64,000 bases of DNA from Trissonchulus latispiculum. Its lineage: Eukaryota; Nematoda; Enoplea; Enoplida; Ironidae. A program made the position numbers and the translations under genes. Within the stretch, counting starts at the first letter, position 1, and every line of letters starts with the position of its first letter. Below, in pieces: positions 1 through 10,366 of the stretch. Below the pieces are notes generated by a model. That model saw only the letters and a program-made list of their open reading frames with translations, had not been told where the DNA came from and did no database searches. The DNA is taken from assembly GCA_030248195.1 (NCBI GenBank), contig JASAND010016336.1:41933-105932 (forward strand), in the 5' to 3' direction.

Positions 1-654
1 ATTTCGGCTGTTTTTCTCCGCCCATGGGTTTTTCCCTACGTAAATAATAATACGGGAAATAATAAGAAATAATAAGCGGGAAAACCCACTTTTCAGATTT
101 TTGGCCAGAACTTTTTACTGGTTTCAGATATTGAAATACTGACTATACAGGCAGCTAGGCCTAGTCGTAAGCTTTCTTATGAGCTATAGAGCACCTCTCT
201 AGGGTGCGCCGTTAGTGAGAAAATTGTCCCAAACTAGCGGGGGGAAAACCCAATGCGGGAAAAACCCATATGCGGGAAAATTCTTACCCCGAAAATTTTT
301 TGGCAAGTTGCCAGGGACATTTCTAACGGTTCCAAATGAAAGAGCGGGTTGTTTTTAGTATAACTGCATCAAAATACTTTAGTTGTTGAAAAATTGAGGT
401 CATAATGCCTTTTGAAAATTTGGTATGTTTAACACATAAACAGGCAAATTTTGGAAATTTTTTAAAAGTGTTCGTTTTCGGCAGTTTAAGCATCCGATCG
501 TGTAGGCTGTTTTTCTTGTATTTTGAGTCAAACTAGACCCATTTTAAGGCATATATAAATAAGCAAAAATTGGTCAAAATTGAAATTTTGGCTTGAAATG
601 GCACCATGTCCGATTTAGACCCCCTGGACCACCCATAACAGAACGAACCCAGGT
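1..654. other. Anonymous AT-rich sequence with GCGGGAAAAACCC motifs
   Basis: No gene is visible. The motif GCGGGAAAA(A)CCCA recurs at about 78-92, 240-275 and 275-290. It is seen again near 750-790, 1105-1135, 3000-3045 and 16630-16670, so this is probably old repeat sequence. No ends, target duplication or coding potential could be assigned. Confidence 0.4.
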
Positions 655-884
655 AAAACCTATACCAATTTAATCTATATGCTCTATTAAACAAATGTAT
701 GTATTAGTTTGACTTTTCCTGCTAATGGTTAGAAAAATATTCAATTTTGAAAAGTGGGTTTTTCCCGCATGTGGGTTTTTTCCGCCAACTCTAGGTCACC
801 CTCAGGTCGCACCGGAGGGGTTAGAGCAGTGTGGCACATATCATCATGAAGCCCAACAGATGTCCTACACATAAATACAATCCG
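655..884 (+). repeat. Dispersed repeat, copy 1 (second copy at 16527-16755)
   Basis: About 230 bp matches 16527-16755 in the same orientation and order: the start ACCTATACCAATTT, then CTCTATTAAACAAATGTAT, CCTGCTAATGGTTAGAAAA, and GGTCGCACCGGAGGGGTTAG. No open frame and no terminal repeat are visible. This is either a fragment of a longer element or an old MITE. The element type is not identifiable. Confidence 0.75.
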
Positions 885-1353
885 CGTTGGTCTAGGTCTT
901 TCCAGTAGTTCAGGGTGGCCAGGCAAAGTCTGCCAAATTTCGGCACTTGGACGGACCTAAATTTTCGAAAATTTCAAAGTCTCAAAAAATTGCAGGGAAG
1001 CAGCGGGAGCGACAATAATATAGCCTCTAGGGTTATTTTTGATGCTCTTCAAGATAGGCTATTAAAATCCTATATAGCTCATACCGGTAGCCCACAGTGG
1101 GAGTGGGTTTTTTCCCGCATATTAAAATGGGTTCCCCCTTGACTTTTTCATATTCCTATGAAATTCCTTTCCATATTCAGATTGAAATGAAAGGAATTCC
1201 TTCTGACATATTTCTTTCATTTGGTGCAAATTCCTTGAAAAACGACCAGTTAGAACATATGTCGTATCAACTACTATTTTTCTGAAATTGTTTAATGAAG
1301 AAACAAGCTTTATATTTTGAAATAAATGTAAATTTTGCTGATGCTGCCAATTT
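885..1353. other. No gene seen
   Basis: Mixed AT-rich DNA with one more GGGTTTTTTCCCGC motif near 1100. The short frames here overlap on both strands and show no domain or sensible composition. Nothing is supported. Confidence 0.4.
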
Positions 1354-1390
1354 CGCCTTGTTATGCCTGACTGACCTGATTGTGGGACTC
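1354..1390 (+). repeat. Short shared host repeat flanking a hAT-like insertion
   Basis: These 37 bp match 57388-57424 on the opposite strand at 35 of 37 positions by eye (CGCCTTGTTATGCC, then CCTGATTGTGGGACTC). The hAT-like element that follows therefore landed next to, or in, an older dispersed repeat present at both ends of the window. The outer inverted pair ACCTGATTGT (1374) and ACAATCAGGT (about 2201) flanks the insertion. Confidence 0.6.
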
Positions 1391-1398
1391 GTCAGGGG

Positions 1399-2185
1399 TA
1401 GTGTTGTGCATTGGCCGGTGCGGCCAATGGCTAGCCAATGGCCGGCCATTGGCCGTTGGCCGAAAAAATCTCGGCCAGTTGGCTTGGCCGGCCAACGGCC
1501 AATTGGCTGGCCGATGGCCAGCCACCGGCCAACGGCCAACTGGCTGGCCGTTGGCCGTTGGCTGGCCAATGGCCGAGTTTTGGCCAAGCTCAAATTTACT
1601 GATCTTGTGCGTTAACTGTGTTAAAAAATTTAATTTTCCTGTATAATATCGTAAACATGTTGCTGTATAAACGTTACGTTAGATACAGTACTACAGATTT
1701 TTACTTAGATGTTGACACTTTTTATCGTTATTAGCATTATTTTACAATTAAATTTGCTAATTGCATGCAAATTTTAAGTGTGCTAACAACGTAGTTTTTA
1801 AATTTGTCTGGCGGTGAACGTCTCATCACTTTATTGCGGTACTCCAGCAAAATTAAAACAGCGTTATCGCGGGTTGGAGCTAAATGTTTGGAAAAACTAT
1901 TTTACAAATATTGTAAATTGTATTATTGAAATAACGTTTAATTAAGTTTACGCCTAATTAAGCACGGTAGACGAATAAAAATAGTAAATTCCAGCCCGCC
2001 AACGTTGACAAATAGCTAAAGAACGGCCAATAGCTTACGGCCAAGAAACGGCCAACGAGCGGCCAACGGCCAACCAGTTGGCCTTTGGCCGGCCAACGGC
2101 CAACGGCCAATTGGCTGGCCAACTTCAAACTCCGGTCAAGCCAAGCCAACCCAACCAAGGAATTGTTCGGCCAATCCCAACTCTA
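1399..2185. mobile_element. Non-autonomous hAT-like element with GGCCAA arrays
   Basis: A 787-bp element flanked by the 8-bp direct repeat GTCAGGGG (1391-1398 and 2186-2193), the target duplication length typical of hAT transposons. Its ends are inverted: TAGTGTTGTGCATTGGCC on the left and TAGAGTTGGGATTGGCC on the right strand. Next to each end is a stretch of imperfect GGCCAA/GGCCGTT repeats (about 1415-1580 and 2025-2155) in opposite orientation, so the element could fold back. The middle (1600-2000) is AT-rich with no transposase. The reading frames through the GGCCAA arrays are low-complexity artefacts. Confidence 0.85.
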
Positions 2186-2193
2186 GTCAGGGG

Positions 2194-2437
2194 GATTTTA
2201 CAATCAGGTTATTTTGCTTTGAAATTTGCCACCCATTTTCAATAGAGAAATGTCGTTTCGAATTTTTGAAAGTACTTGAAAGAAAGTAGTAAGATCTTTC
2301 GGGAAAAATCGTACTAGAGATGGGAACCACGCGGTAAAAGCGGGTGACTCAGCTCTAATTTCCTTTTCGTGTTCTCTATATCCGCAAGCCAAAACTTCAT
2401 AATTTAGGATTCTCCAAAAGACGTAAATCCACGACAC
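2194..2437. other. Unassigned sequence before the CGCGAA element
   Basis: About 240 bp with a minus-strand frame of 77 codons that has no recognisable domain. It continues the host sequence broken by the preceding hAT-like insertion, because ACAATCAGGT just inside mirrors the left flank. No call beyond that. Confidence 0.3.
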
Positions 2438-2872
2438 CTTTTAATAGATTTCGCGACAACTTCGCGAAATGTCACACAACATCGCGTAAATTACGCGACA
2501 TTTCGCGAAGAGAAAAATTTGAGCCAAAGCTACAATTTAAAATTTACCCAGAATTTTGGTAGATATGGAGAAAACCCCTCAAATTAGCTAACAAAAACCT
2601 TAGCTAGCGAACTTTGCGAAGTGTTTCGCGAAGTTCGCGAGGAGTTTTCGCGAAGAGGAAGAAATTTTGCGAAATGCTTTCGCGAAATCTGGAGAAATTT
2701 CGCGAAGTTACGCGAACTTCGCATGCGACTTCGCGAAATTTAGATTTTCGTACGACATATCGCGAAAAATCTACACGAATGTCGCAAAGCCTTCGCGAAT
2801 TTCGCGTGCGCTCGCGACATTTCGCCAGATATGGGACTTCGCTTCAAACGCACTTTGAAATGAGCTGTACTG
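2438..2872. mobile_element. Truncated mariner-like MITE rich in CGCGAA repeats
   Basis: Dense TTCGCGAA/CGCGAAG repeats end in GAGCTGTACTG followed by TA, matching the right end of the complete element at 8981-9687 (GAGCTATACTG then TA). The internal stretch AGATATGGAGAAAACCCCTC is also shared. The left terminal repeat CAGTATAGCTC is missing, so this copy is truncated at about 2438. It has no transposase; open frames through it are by-products of the repeat. Confidence 0.7.
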
Positions 2873-2874
2873 TA

Positions 2875-4032
2875 TATAGTCAGGTTCCCAAAAAAGATCA
2901 GTCGACAGTTTTTTGCTCCAAACTTTTGCAAGATGCTGTGGGATAGCCCAACTAGGGTGCATATGCATAGGGTTGGTTCGGTCCGACACATATATATAGC
3001 CATGGGGGAAAACCCACCCCCTTTTTGGGGGGAAAAACCCACCCGCCTCCTGGACCAGCTCAGCATGCATAAAGTTGCTCAGCTCACTTAGGGCTTCCAT
3101 TTGATACCAAATTTGACCACTTTTGACAATCTTTATTTTCGACCACTTGACCCCCCACCCGACTGACCCTTCAAACGGCGTACTGGAACCAGCCCAGCAA
3201 AATAGGTACGTCGGACGGCAAAACGAATACCGGGAATGAGCTGGGCGCACCAGAAAACCCCTATAGACAAAGTTTTGAGAGGCCAGGTCCTACTATGTAC
3301 CTCCAGGAAGCGGTTTCCGACTTGACCCTCCCGACGGCAAAGTGGAAGCAGCCCAGCAAGATGGGTGGGTCTGACGGTAAAACTGACTGCGGGAATCGAT
3401 TCTCCGTGCCAAAAAACCATTGTTTGGAAGATTTGAGCTGTCAAAGTTGAATAGATAATGTCGATGTCGAATGTCGATTTGTCATTTTTCGAATTTTCGC
3501 CATTTTTGTCGGGCCACTGTGGTCGCTAGGGAAGTGATAGAGAAACGCAACCTGGACCATTAGTTAGTTCAATATATGTAATTTCTGAATATAAAAATAA
3601 ATCAGCTCCAGCTCGTAACGTTCGACTTGAGCGACGACCACAAAAATGGTCACTTTTCGCTATGAGCCGACTTTGCGGCGCCGTGGCGCAGCTGCGGCGC
3701 TAAAAAGTTGTGATTCTTAAATTCTTTAGAGGGTACTACTTGACCCTATAGCCCTTTAGGTTGGCCCACCGCTGCAGTTCACGTGAAAGCGGCGAACATT
3801 ATGAGGAGAAACCGGAAAAAAACATCGCCGCCGTAACCGGTCCGGGGCGCAACTTTTTAACGGTAAGTGATACGGGGCTGAAACTTCACAGATATACTAA
3901 ACCCGATGTGCTCTACAATTTGCGCATGAAATCTGCGCAGGATTTTGCGCAGCTTCTGCGCAGCTTATTTTGCACTGTCTGCAGCCACTTTTCACACTTA
4001 TATTATAGGGGTCGCTGCCGCGACCCCTATGA
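2875..4032 (-). mobile_element. Helitron-like element H, partial (5' end at 4032)
   Basis: Read on the minus strand, the element begins TCATAGGGGTCGCGG at 4032. The hairpin AGGGGTCGC...GCGACCCCT lies directly inside the end, and the flanking base is A, as in the better copies. Next come about 600 bp shared with 5315-5960 on the other strand, then the ACCAGAAAACCCC array (3130-3440) and one unit of the 147-bp repeat (3066-3150). No CTTG 3' end is identifiable, so the left limit is arbitrary. No Rep or helicase frame is present. Confidence 0.6.
3130..3440 (-). repeat. Tandem array of the GGGCGCACCAGAAAACCCC family
   Basis: About two units of a roughly 150-160-bp minisatellite. Landmarks are GAGCTGGGCGCACCAGAAAA, GGAAGCGGTTTCCGACTTGA and GTGGAAGCAGCCCAGCAAGA. 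The family recurs at 5960-6100, 7100-7585 (plus) and 13562-13950, each time in the same relative place inside a Helitron-like element. Long frames through it are repeat artefacts. Confidence 0.8.
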
Positions 4033-4510
4033 TAAGGCTTTTCGAGGTCGCTGAGCTCGAATTTTGCGTTAGTTTTGCTCTAGCTGCTGTTCTGACTTCA
4101 GTAACAAAATATGAAAGTGATTTTTTTATTTGTTAAAATTTTAACAAAAAAATCACCCCCCCCCAGGACTGCTCAGAGGTCCACCGGGAACTTTTATTTA
4201 TGTATATATATCGATAGCAGGGTCGTTGCCTAGGGTTTCCCTTAGTAAATAGCAGCCAAAATTCAAACTTCGGTCATGAACGTTGTTGAGGCCACTTTTG
4301 GGTACCTACACTTATATAAAGGTCTGCCATGAACGCAAGGGGAGGACCTAGGGGCTCAAACTCACAGGCTGTATATAATTTCGAGATGTGTGGCTATCAC
4401 CACGAAAAAAATTGGGTCTCTGCGACTTTCCTGTGAGTATGGGTGGGGTGATTTTTTTGTTAAAATTTCGGGTGATTTTTTGTTAACCTTGCTATAATTG
4501 ACAACTTGAC
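4033..4510. repeat. Hairpin-bearing repeat with GTGATTTTTTT palindrome
   Basis: At about 4110-4152 a near-perfect palindrome GTGATTTTTTT...TTAAAATTTTAA...AAAAAAATCAC could form a long AT hairpin. GGGTGATTTTTT recurs near 4450-4480. A comparable block occurs at 41760-41890 (AAAAAATCACCC and GGGTGATTTTTTGCG), just past the broken end of the second LINE. Both regions also share a GGGGAGGTC/GGGGAGGAC stretch. Element type unknown. Confidence 0.5.
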
Positions 4511-4625
4511 GTTCGGCGCTGAAAATGATAGAAACTAGATTCAGCGCCGAATAGGGAAAGCAGTCGGCGGGCGCTGAAAATTATAGAAACTAGATTCAGC
4601 GCCGAATAGGGAATGCAGTCGGGTA
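4511..4625 (+). repeat. Two-copy tandem repeat with TTCGGCGCTGAA hairpin
   Basis: A unit of about 58 bp is present twice. Each contains GGCGCTGAAAAT...TAGAAACTAGATTCAGCGCCG, so GGCGCTGAA pairs with TTCAGCGCC to form a stem of about 9 bp. The copies differ at only a few positions. No function is evident. Confidence 0.7.
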
Positions 4626-4891
4626 GCGTGGACCGGGCAATTCAATTCCTCCGTCCATCCTATTCGCGTGAATTGCGATATGTCCAGCTCAACGGTTCAT
4701 TTCTCTAACAATGTTACCTTCGATAAGGTAATCTCATTAATAACGGTGACTGGGTTTTATACCTACTCGCGTGAATTACAATATGTTGATATGAGCAGCT
4801 GCTTTCTCTTACAATTTTATCTTAAACAGCAATCTAGAAACTGTCCCTGGGTTGTCTACTTTTAGACTTACTTGAACCTCGCGACTGCAGC

Positions 4892-5174
4892 CAAGGCCGC
4901 ACCCAGGGGGGGGTTCAAGGGGTCTAGACCCCCCCTTTGGGATGACAAAATGGAAAATTTTTAATATTTTTACGGCGAAAACAGCTATTTATAAAAAATT
5001 TTTGCGCCTGCGGCGCGAACATTTCCTTTTTGAAAGAAATAAACGTCCAATGTATATACTGTTTTTTGGCAAAAATTCAAAAATTCTTCAACTTCTGGGG
5101 GGGCTCCGCCCCCCAGACCCCCCTTGCGTTTGATCTTGGACCCCCCCCTTTTCAAAATCCTGGGTGCGGGCCTG
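4892..5174. mobile_element. hAT-like MITE, complete, 8-bp target duplication
   Basis: A 283-bp element flanked by ACTGCAGC on both sides (4884-4891 and 5175-5182). Its terminal inverted repeats are CAAGGCCGCACCCAGG and, on the other strand, CAGGCCCGCACCCAGG. Inside are GCGCCTGCGGCGC at about 5008 and GGGGGGCTCCGCCCCCC near 5098, two hairpins that reappear in other hAT-like elements of the window. There is no coding sequence. Its right end also marks the broken LINE junction at 11036 and a fragment at 20222-20252. Confidence 0.88.
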
Positions 5175-6299
5175 ACTGCAGCATATCTACTGACATCGCG
5201 TTTTAATTTCGTAAAGGATGAAGATTTCATTTTGGCACATATATATATATATATACTTTTATCGGCTTTTCCAACACAACATTTTTAACGATCAATGACA
5301 CTATTAATTTGTTTTCATAGGGGTCGCGGCAGCGACCCCTATAATATGTTTGAAAAGTGGCTGGAGACAGTGTAAAATAAGCTGCGCAGAAGCTGCGCAA
5401 AATCCTGCGCAGATCCTGCGCAGATTTCATGCGCAAATTGTAGAGCACATCGAGTTTAGTACGTATGTCTGTGAAGTTTCAGCCCCGTATCACTTACCGT
5501 TAAAAAGTTGTGCCCCGGACCGGTTATGGCGGCGATGTTTTTTTCCGGTTTCTCCTATTCGATGGTTGTATTGTACATAATGTTCGCCGCTTTCACGTGA
5601 TCTGCAGCGGTGGGCCAACCTAAAGGGCTATGGGGTCTGGTAGTATATACCCTCTAAAGAATTTAAGAATCACAACTTTTTTTGCGCCGCAGCTGCGCCA
5701 CAGCGCCGCAGTGGCGCCGCAAACTCGGCTCATAGCGAAAAGTGACCATTTTTGTGGTCGTCGCTCAGGTCGAACGTTACGAGCTGGAGCTGATTTCTTT
5801 TTATATTCAGAAGTTACATATATTGATCTAACTAACGGTCCAGGTTGCGTTTCGCTATCACTTCCCTAGCGACCACAGTGACCCGTCAAAAATGGCGAAA
5901 ATTCGAAAAATGAAAAATCAAAATTTCTCGCTATCTATTCAACTTTAAAAGCTCAGACCTTCCATACAATGGTTTTCTGGCACGGAGAATCGATTTCCGC
6001 AGTCAGTTTTACCGTCAGACCCACCCATCTTGCTGGGCTGGTTCCACTTTGCAGTCGGGAGGGTCAAGTCGGAAACCGCTTCCTGGAGGTCCATAGTAGG
6101 CTTCACGCATGGGCAACGCCTACACCACGCCTACACCGGTGTAGGCTGGACCCACGCACCCACGCAAGGCAAAATGAAGGACCCACGCAGAGGCAAGGCG
6201 CCGTCGAAATACCCACGCAGATAAAAGGCGCACGGAGCGCGCCGTCGAAATACCCACGCACACGCAGAACGCGCACTGTCAAATCACCCACACAGACCC

Positions 6300-6465
6300 A
6301 ATTTTATGAAAATTTTTCGCGCCTGCGGCGCTTTTCTATCTCGGTTTTTAAAATTTTTTTCGCCTCCGGCGCTTTTCTATTTCGCTTTTTAAAATTTTTC
6401 AGGCCTGCGGCGCTTTCTAACTGAATTTAAAAATTGTTCTCGCCTGCGGCGCTATTATGTATTAA
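6300..6465 (+). repeat. Short array of GCGCC-TGC-GGCGC hairpins
   Basis: Four spaced copies of a unit of about 45-55 bp, each carrying a small stem such as GCGCCTGCGGCGC, CGCCTCCGGCGC or GCCTGCGGCGC after an AAAATTTTT run. The same hairpin occurs singly near 5008, 24350, 38400, 38655 and 50232. The stem is kept although the loop and flanks vary. Confidence 0.7.
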
Positions 6466-6599
6466 CTTTTACAACTTTTACAGCTTTTTATTCAAATCTT
6501 TTCAAGCTTTCAAATACAAATTTTGCCATTATGTCAAAGATTTTCTCAATTGTTATTGAAATATTTTAAATATTTGCATTACAGCTTTTTCTCAAAATT

Positions 6600-6830
6600 T
6601 CAAAAATTTTCTCAACTTCTGGGGGGCTCCGTCATTTCTGTCGGCTAGCGAATAGTCCGAAATCTCGTCATTTTTGCTGCTCCCAAAATGAAATTAACTC
6701 TGTTGAAAACTTTGACGTCGCCAGCCCCAGCCCCCCCCCAGCGTAAACGTGTCAGACGAAAGCAAAATTTTTCCGGCTCGACCCCCGTCTGTTCAGAACC
6801 CTGGCGGGTGCGCCCCTGCTTGCAGATGGA
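6600..6830. mobile_element. Decayed hAT-like MITE relic
   Basis: CAACTTCTGGGGGGCTCCG at about 6612, followed by GACCCCCGTCTGTTCAGAAC and CTGGCGGGTGCGCCCCTG at about 6800, follows the order of the complete 4892-5174 element (GGGGGGCTCCG, then ACCCCC...TTTTCAAAATCC, then CCTGGGTGCGGGCCTG). It is heavily mutated, and no target duplication could be read. Confidence 0.45.
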
Positions 6831-7099
6831 TGTAATTTGAACTTTAAAGATTTTTGCCTTGCGCAAGTTTAATGTACTTGTTCATCAAATTGAATTTACT
6901 TCTCCTGTATTTAAATGAATTCTTCTGTCTGTAATTAAACAATAAATAAATAAATAAATAACAAATTCTGCGTGCGTGCGCGTACCCATATATAAAATGG
7001 TTCGAAGCAAATTTTCAGGGAAAGCCCCCCTCCCCACCAAAAAACGTTAAAGGACCCACGCACGACAAAAATCTGGTGTAGGCTAACCCATTTCACCTT

Positions 7100-7585
7100 G
7101 CCCATGTATGGTAGGCTTTACCTGGCCTTTCAAAACTTTGTCTATAGGGGTTTTCTGGTGCGCACAGCTCATTCCCGGTATCCGTTTTGCCGTAGGACTC
7201 ATCCATTTTGCTGTGCTGGTTCCACTTAGCCGTCTGGAGGGTCATGTCGGCAACCGCTTCCTGGAGGTCCATACTAGGCTCTACTTGGCGTCTCAAAACT
7301 TTGTCCATAGGCGTTTTCTGGTGCGCCCAGCTCATTCCCGGTATCCGTTTTGCCGTCCGACGCACCTATTTTGCTGGGCTGGTTCCACTTTGCCGTCGCG
7401 AGGGTCAAGTCGGAAACCGCTTCCTGGAGGTCCATAGTAGGCTTTACCTGGGCTCTCAAAGTTTGTCCATAGGGGTTTTCTGGTGCGCCCAGCTCATTCC
7501 CGGTATCCGTTTTGCCGTCCGACGTACCTATTTTGCTTGCTAGTTACACTTTGCCGTCGGGAGGGTCAGTCGGGTGGAGGGGGTC
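7100..7585 (+). repeat. ACCAGAAAACCCC-family minisatellite, three units
   Basis: Three consecutive units of about 160-180 bp with landmarks CTTTGTCTATAGGGGTTTTC, GGTGCGCCCAGCTCATTCCC and CGCTTCCTGGAGGTCCATA. They are oriented opposite to the 3130-3440 array, as expected from the opposite orientation of the host elements. The plus and minus frames of about 100 codons are periodic and not genes. Confidence 0.85.
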
Positions 7586-7589
7586 AAGT

Positions 7590-8280
7590 TGTCGAAATAA
7601 AAATTTTTCAAAAGTGGTCAAATTTGGTATCAAACGAAAGCTCTAAGTGAGCTGAGCAACTTTTGTCATAGAACTGCGTACCCAAAGTGGCTGTAGAGTG
7701 CTGTGGTGGGGTGGGGTGGGGACTTAGGCTATTTTGGGTCAAAAATAAAATTTTTCAAAAGTGGTCAAATTTGGTACCAAATGAAAGCCCTAAGCGGGCT
7801 GAGCAACTTTTGTCCTAGAACCGCATGCTCAAAGTGGCTGTAGAGTGCTGTGGTGGGGTGGGGTGAGGACTTGGCGATTTTCGGTCAAAAATGAAAATTT
7901 TCAAAAGTGGTCAAATTTGGTACCAAATGAAAGCCCTAAGCGAGCTGAGCGACTTTTGTCATAGAACTGCATGCTCAAAGTGGCTGTGGAGTGCTGTGGT
8001 GGGGTGGGGTGGGGACTTGGGTGATTTTCGGTCGAAAATGAAATTTTTCAAAAGTGGTCAAATTTGGTACCAAATGAAAGCCCTAAGCGAGCTGAGCAAC
8101 TTTTGTCATAGAACTGCGTGCTCAAAATGGCTGTAGAGTGCTGGGGTGGGGACTTAGGCGATTTTATATATAGGTCAAAAATGGAATTTTTTTAAAAGTG
8201 GTCAAAGTTGTGTCAAATGAAAGTCCTAAGCGAACGGAACAACTTGTCATGGAGCCACCCACCCAAAGTGGCTGTGTCAA
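7590..8280 (+). repeat. 147-bp minisatellite, five copies
   Basis: AAAGTGGTCAAATTTGG recurs at 7611, 7758, 7904, 8051 and 8195, a period of 144-147 bp. Other landmarks are AGCTGAGCAACTTTTGTC and GTGCTGTGGTGGGGTGGGG. The outer copies are the most diverged and the middle ones nearly identical, which suggests recent expansion or exchange inside the array. A single reversed unit lies at 3066-3150 in element H. Confidence 0.9.
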
Positions 8281-8980
8281 ATAATGTCACGTGCCTATGA
8301 AACTGTTGTCTTTACTTCTTTAACCGGAATTTAAAGGATATATAGACACAGCCAACACACACATATTATCCTCTTTTGTGCGGAGCATTTTTGTTACTTG
8401 TAGACTACGTACTATTAAGAGCGAAATTATTAAAACTCCAAATACGTAACAGAGTATTTTCAGTTGGAACTAGTCATGGGGGAGCTCGGAGGACCCCCAT
8501 AATATGAGCTATAAAGGCACTTTGCGGATTTTGAAAAGTTCTAATTAGGCATAACTAATTAACGGGAGGGAATTAAGAGCTAATATTTACATTTTTGAAA
8601 TCTCCAGGCCAAGAGCTTTCGAGTGATACCAAACTTGCCCGGAAAAAATGAACTTTGAAGAAATCGACTTTCTCTTACGGGTTTGAAAGTGGGGTTTTTT
8701 CTCTGTATTCAGCATGATTTTTGTCAATTTTGTGTTAACTCGATTTTTCGAACGGCCCATAGGAAAACTTTTTCTATATTATTTTTTTAATATCTAGGCA
8801 ATGGTACTTAGCAAGTTTATGTTTTTTTCCGAATTTCGATCTGGTTAGATTTTTATAGATGGTCAAAAATGGAAAAAATAGCGTTTTTGGACACCTTCAA
8901 GCTGAAAAATTTCTAAGTCCGAAAATTTGAAAATAGTTTAAAAACGTGCAAAAACAGCGTTTTTCGGCCTTGGGGTGGTA

Positions 8981-9687
8981 CAGTATAGCTCAAAACAAAG
9001 TTAATTTTTTGCGAAGTTCGTAAGCTCCGCGAACTTCGCGAAGCAAGCGACATTTCGCTAAAATTAGAGAAGTTCGCGAAAAAGTTAGCGAACTTCGCGA
9101 AATCGTTGGCTAGCTAATTTGAGGGGTTTTCTCCATATCTACTAAAAATTTGCTAAAAAATTTTAAAATCTATTTTGGAATCAAGATTTGGTTCCTTCGC
9201 CAAAGGTTAGGAAGATCGATAATTTGATGTGGAATGTGGAATGATGTATAAGTTCGCTACGGTTTAGCGAAGATCGCATAATTTCGCGAAATTCTCCAAA
9301 ATTTTAGCGAAATACGCGTAGATTTTAGCGAAGTTCGCCAACGTTTTGCGAAGTTCGCGAAGATTTAGCGAAGTTCTTTTAAACTTCGCTAAAATCTTCG
9401 CGAAATTCGTTAAAATCTTGGCGAATTTCGCGAAATTATGCGAACTTCGCTAAACTTTGGCGAACTTCGCGAAAGCTCCAAATCTTGACTCCAAAATTAG
9501 ATTTTAAATTTTTTGCAAATTTTTGGTAGATATGGAGAAAACCCCTCAAATTAGCTAGGTAACGATTTCGCGAAGTTCGCTAAGTTTTTCGCGAACTTCT
9601 CTAAATTTAGCGAAATATCGCTTGCTTCGCGAAGTTCGCGGAGTTTGCGAACTTCGCAAAAAATTAACTTTGTTTTGAGCTATACTG
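8981..9687. mobile_element. Complete mariner-like MITE with CGCGAA-rich arms
   Basis: A 707-bp palindromic element bounded by TA on both sides (8979-8980, 9688-9689). Its ends are CAGTATAGCTCAAAACAAAG and the exact reverse complement. The inverted arms, built of TTCGCGAA/TTAGCGAA repeats, extend about 170 bp and include AGATATGGAGAAAACCCCTC near each inner end. TA duplication and a CAGT start fit Tc1/mariner. There is no transposase. A 5'-truncated relative lies at 2438-2872. Confidence 0.85.
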
Positions 9688-9739
9688 TACCCACATATAG
9701 TAAATCGGGGTCGCTGAACACGATGAGCATAGTGCCGAC

Positions 9740-10366
9740 ACCGTATCTCGCCTGGTTCATCTGGTTCAACTGGTTCAAAATTGAACCAGTTCCTGGTTCA
9801 AGCTACTACAGATAGTTGGAAGGCTGAAATTTTGCATACAAAGGTTACTGGGCATGGGGAATTCACTGGTGGTGTAACTTTGGTGATCCAACCCATGGCT
9901 GGCCAGATCTGGTTCAACTGGTTCAATGTTGAACCAGTTCCTGGTTCAAGCTACTGGAGATAGCTGAAAGGCTGAAATCTTGCATACAAAGGTTGTTGGG
10001 CATGGGGAATTCAGTGGTGGTGTAACTTTGCTGATCCAACCCATGGCTGGCCAGATCTGGTTCAACTGGTTCAATGTTGAACCAGTTCCTGGTTCAAGCT
10101 ACTGGAGATAGCTGAAAGGCTGAAATCTTGCATATTAAGGTTGTTGGGCATGGGGAATTCAGTGGTGGTGTAACTTTGCTGATCCAACCCATGGCTGGCC
10201 AGATCTGGTTCAACTGGTTCAAAGTTGAACCAGGTCCTGGTTCAAGCAACTGGAGATAGCTAGAAGGCTGAAATTTTGCATACAAAGGTTATTGGGCAAG
10301 GGGAATTCACTGGTGGTGTTACTTTGCTGATCTGACCCATGGCTGGCCAGATCTCCAGAGATCTCC
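9740..10366 (-). repeat. GAACCAG minisatellite array (four units, minus)
   Basis: About four units of the roughly 148-bp repeat with GGTTCAACTGGTTCAA, CCATGGCTGGCCAGATCTGG, GGGGAATTCACTGGTGG and GCTGAAATTTTGCATACAAA. This is the same family as the large arrays in element C, in reverse orientation and next to the same junction motif. The 60-63-codon frames in it repeat from unit to unit. Confidence 0.9.

Larger units (their letters stand above)
5315..8400 (+). mobile_element. Helitron-like element G (plus orientation)
   Basis: Starts TCATAGGGGTCGCGG with the hairpin AGGGGTCGC...GCGACCCCT. It continues through a 5' region matching element H in inverse orientation, then ACCAGAAAACCCC-type units (5960-6100, 7100-7585) and a 147-bp array (7590-8280). 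It ends in GGAGCATTTTTGTTACTTG before T, a decayed form of the family's 3' end. The base before TC is T, not the usual A, and the 3' hairpin is degenerate, so the boundaries are less certain than in B-E. It is interrupted near 6100-7090 by GCGCC hairpin repeats and a diverged hAT-like relic. No replication protein is encoded. Confidence 0.6.
8474..10366 (+). mobile_element. Helitron-like element A, 5' part and array (plus)
   Basis: Begins TCATGGGGGAGCTCGGAGG, the same 5' end and hairpin as B, C and D. It shares about 200 bp of subterminal sequence with them (AGCTAATATTTACATTTTTG, GAGCTTTCGAGTGATACC, AACTTGCCCGGAAAAAATGA). A mariner-like MITE (8981-9687) interrupts it. The conserved junction CGGGGTCGCTGAACACGATG (about 9707) then leads into a GAACCAG array. 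No 3' hairpin or CTTG end follows; the element is cut where a second copy of its own 5' region begins at 10367. The base before TC is G. Confidence 0.65.

Noticed and set aside
1267..1646. GRWLANGR-type frames on both strands
   Set aside because: Encoded by the GGCCAA arrays of the hAT-like element; antisense frames mirror them.
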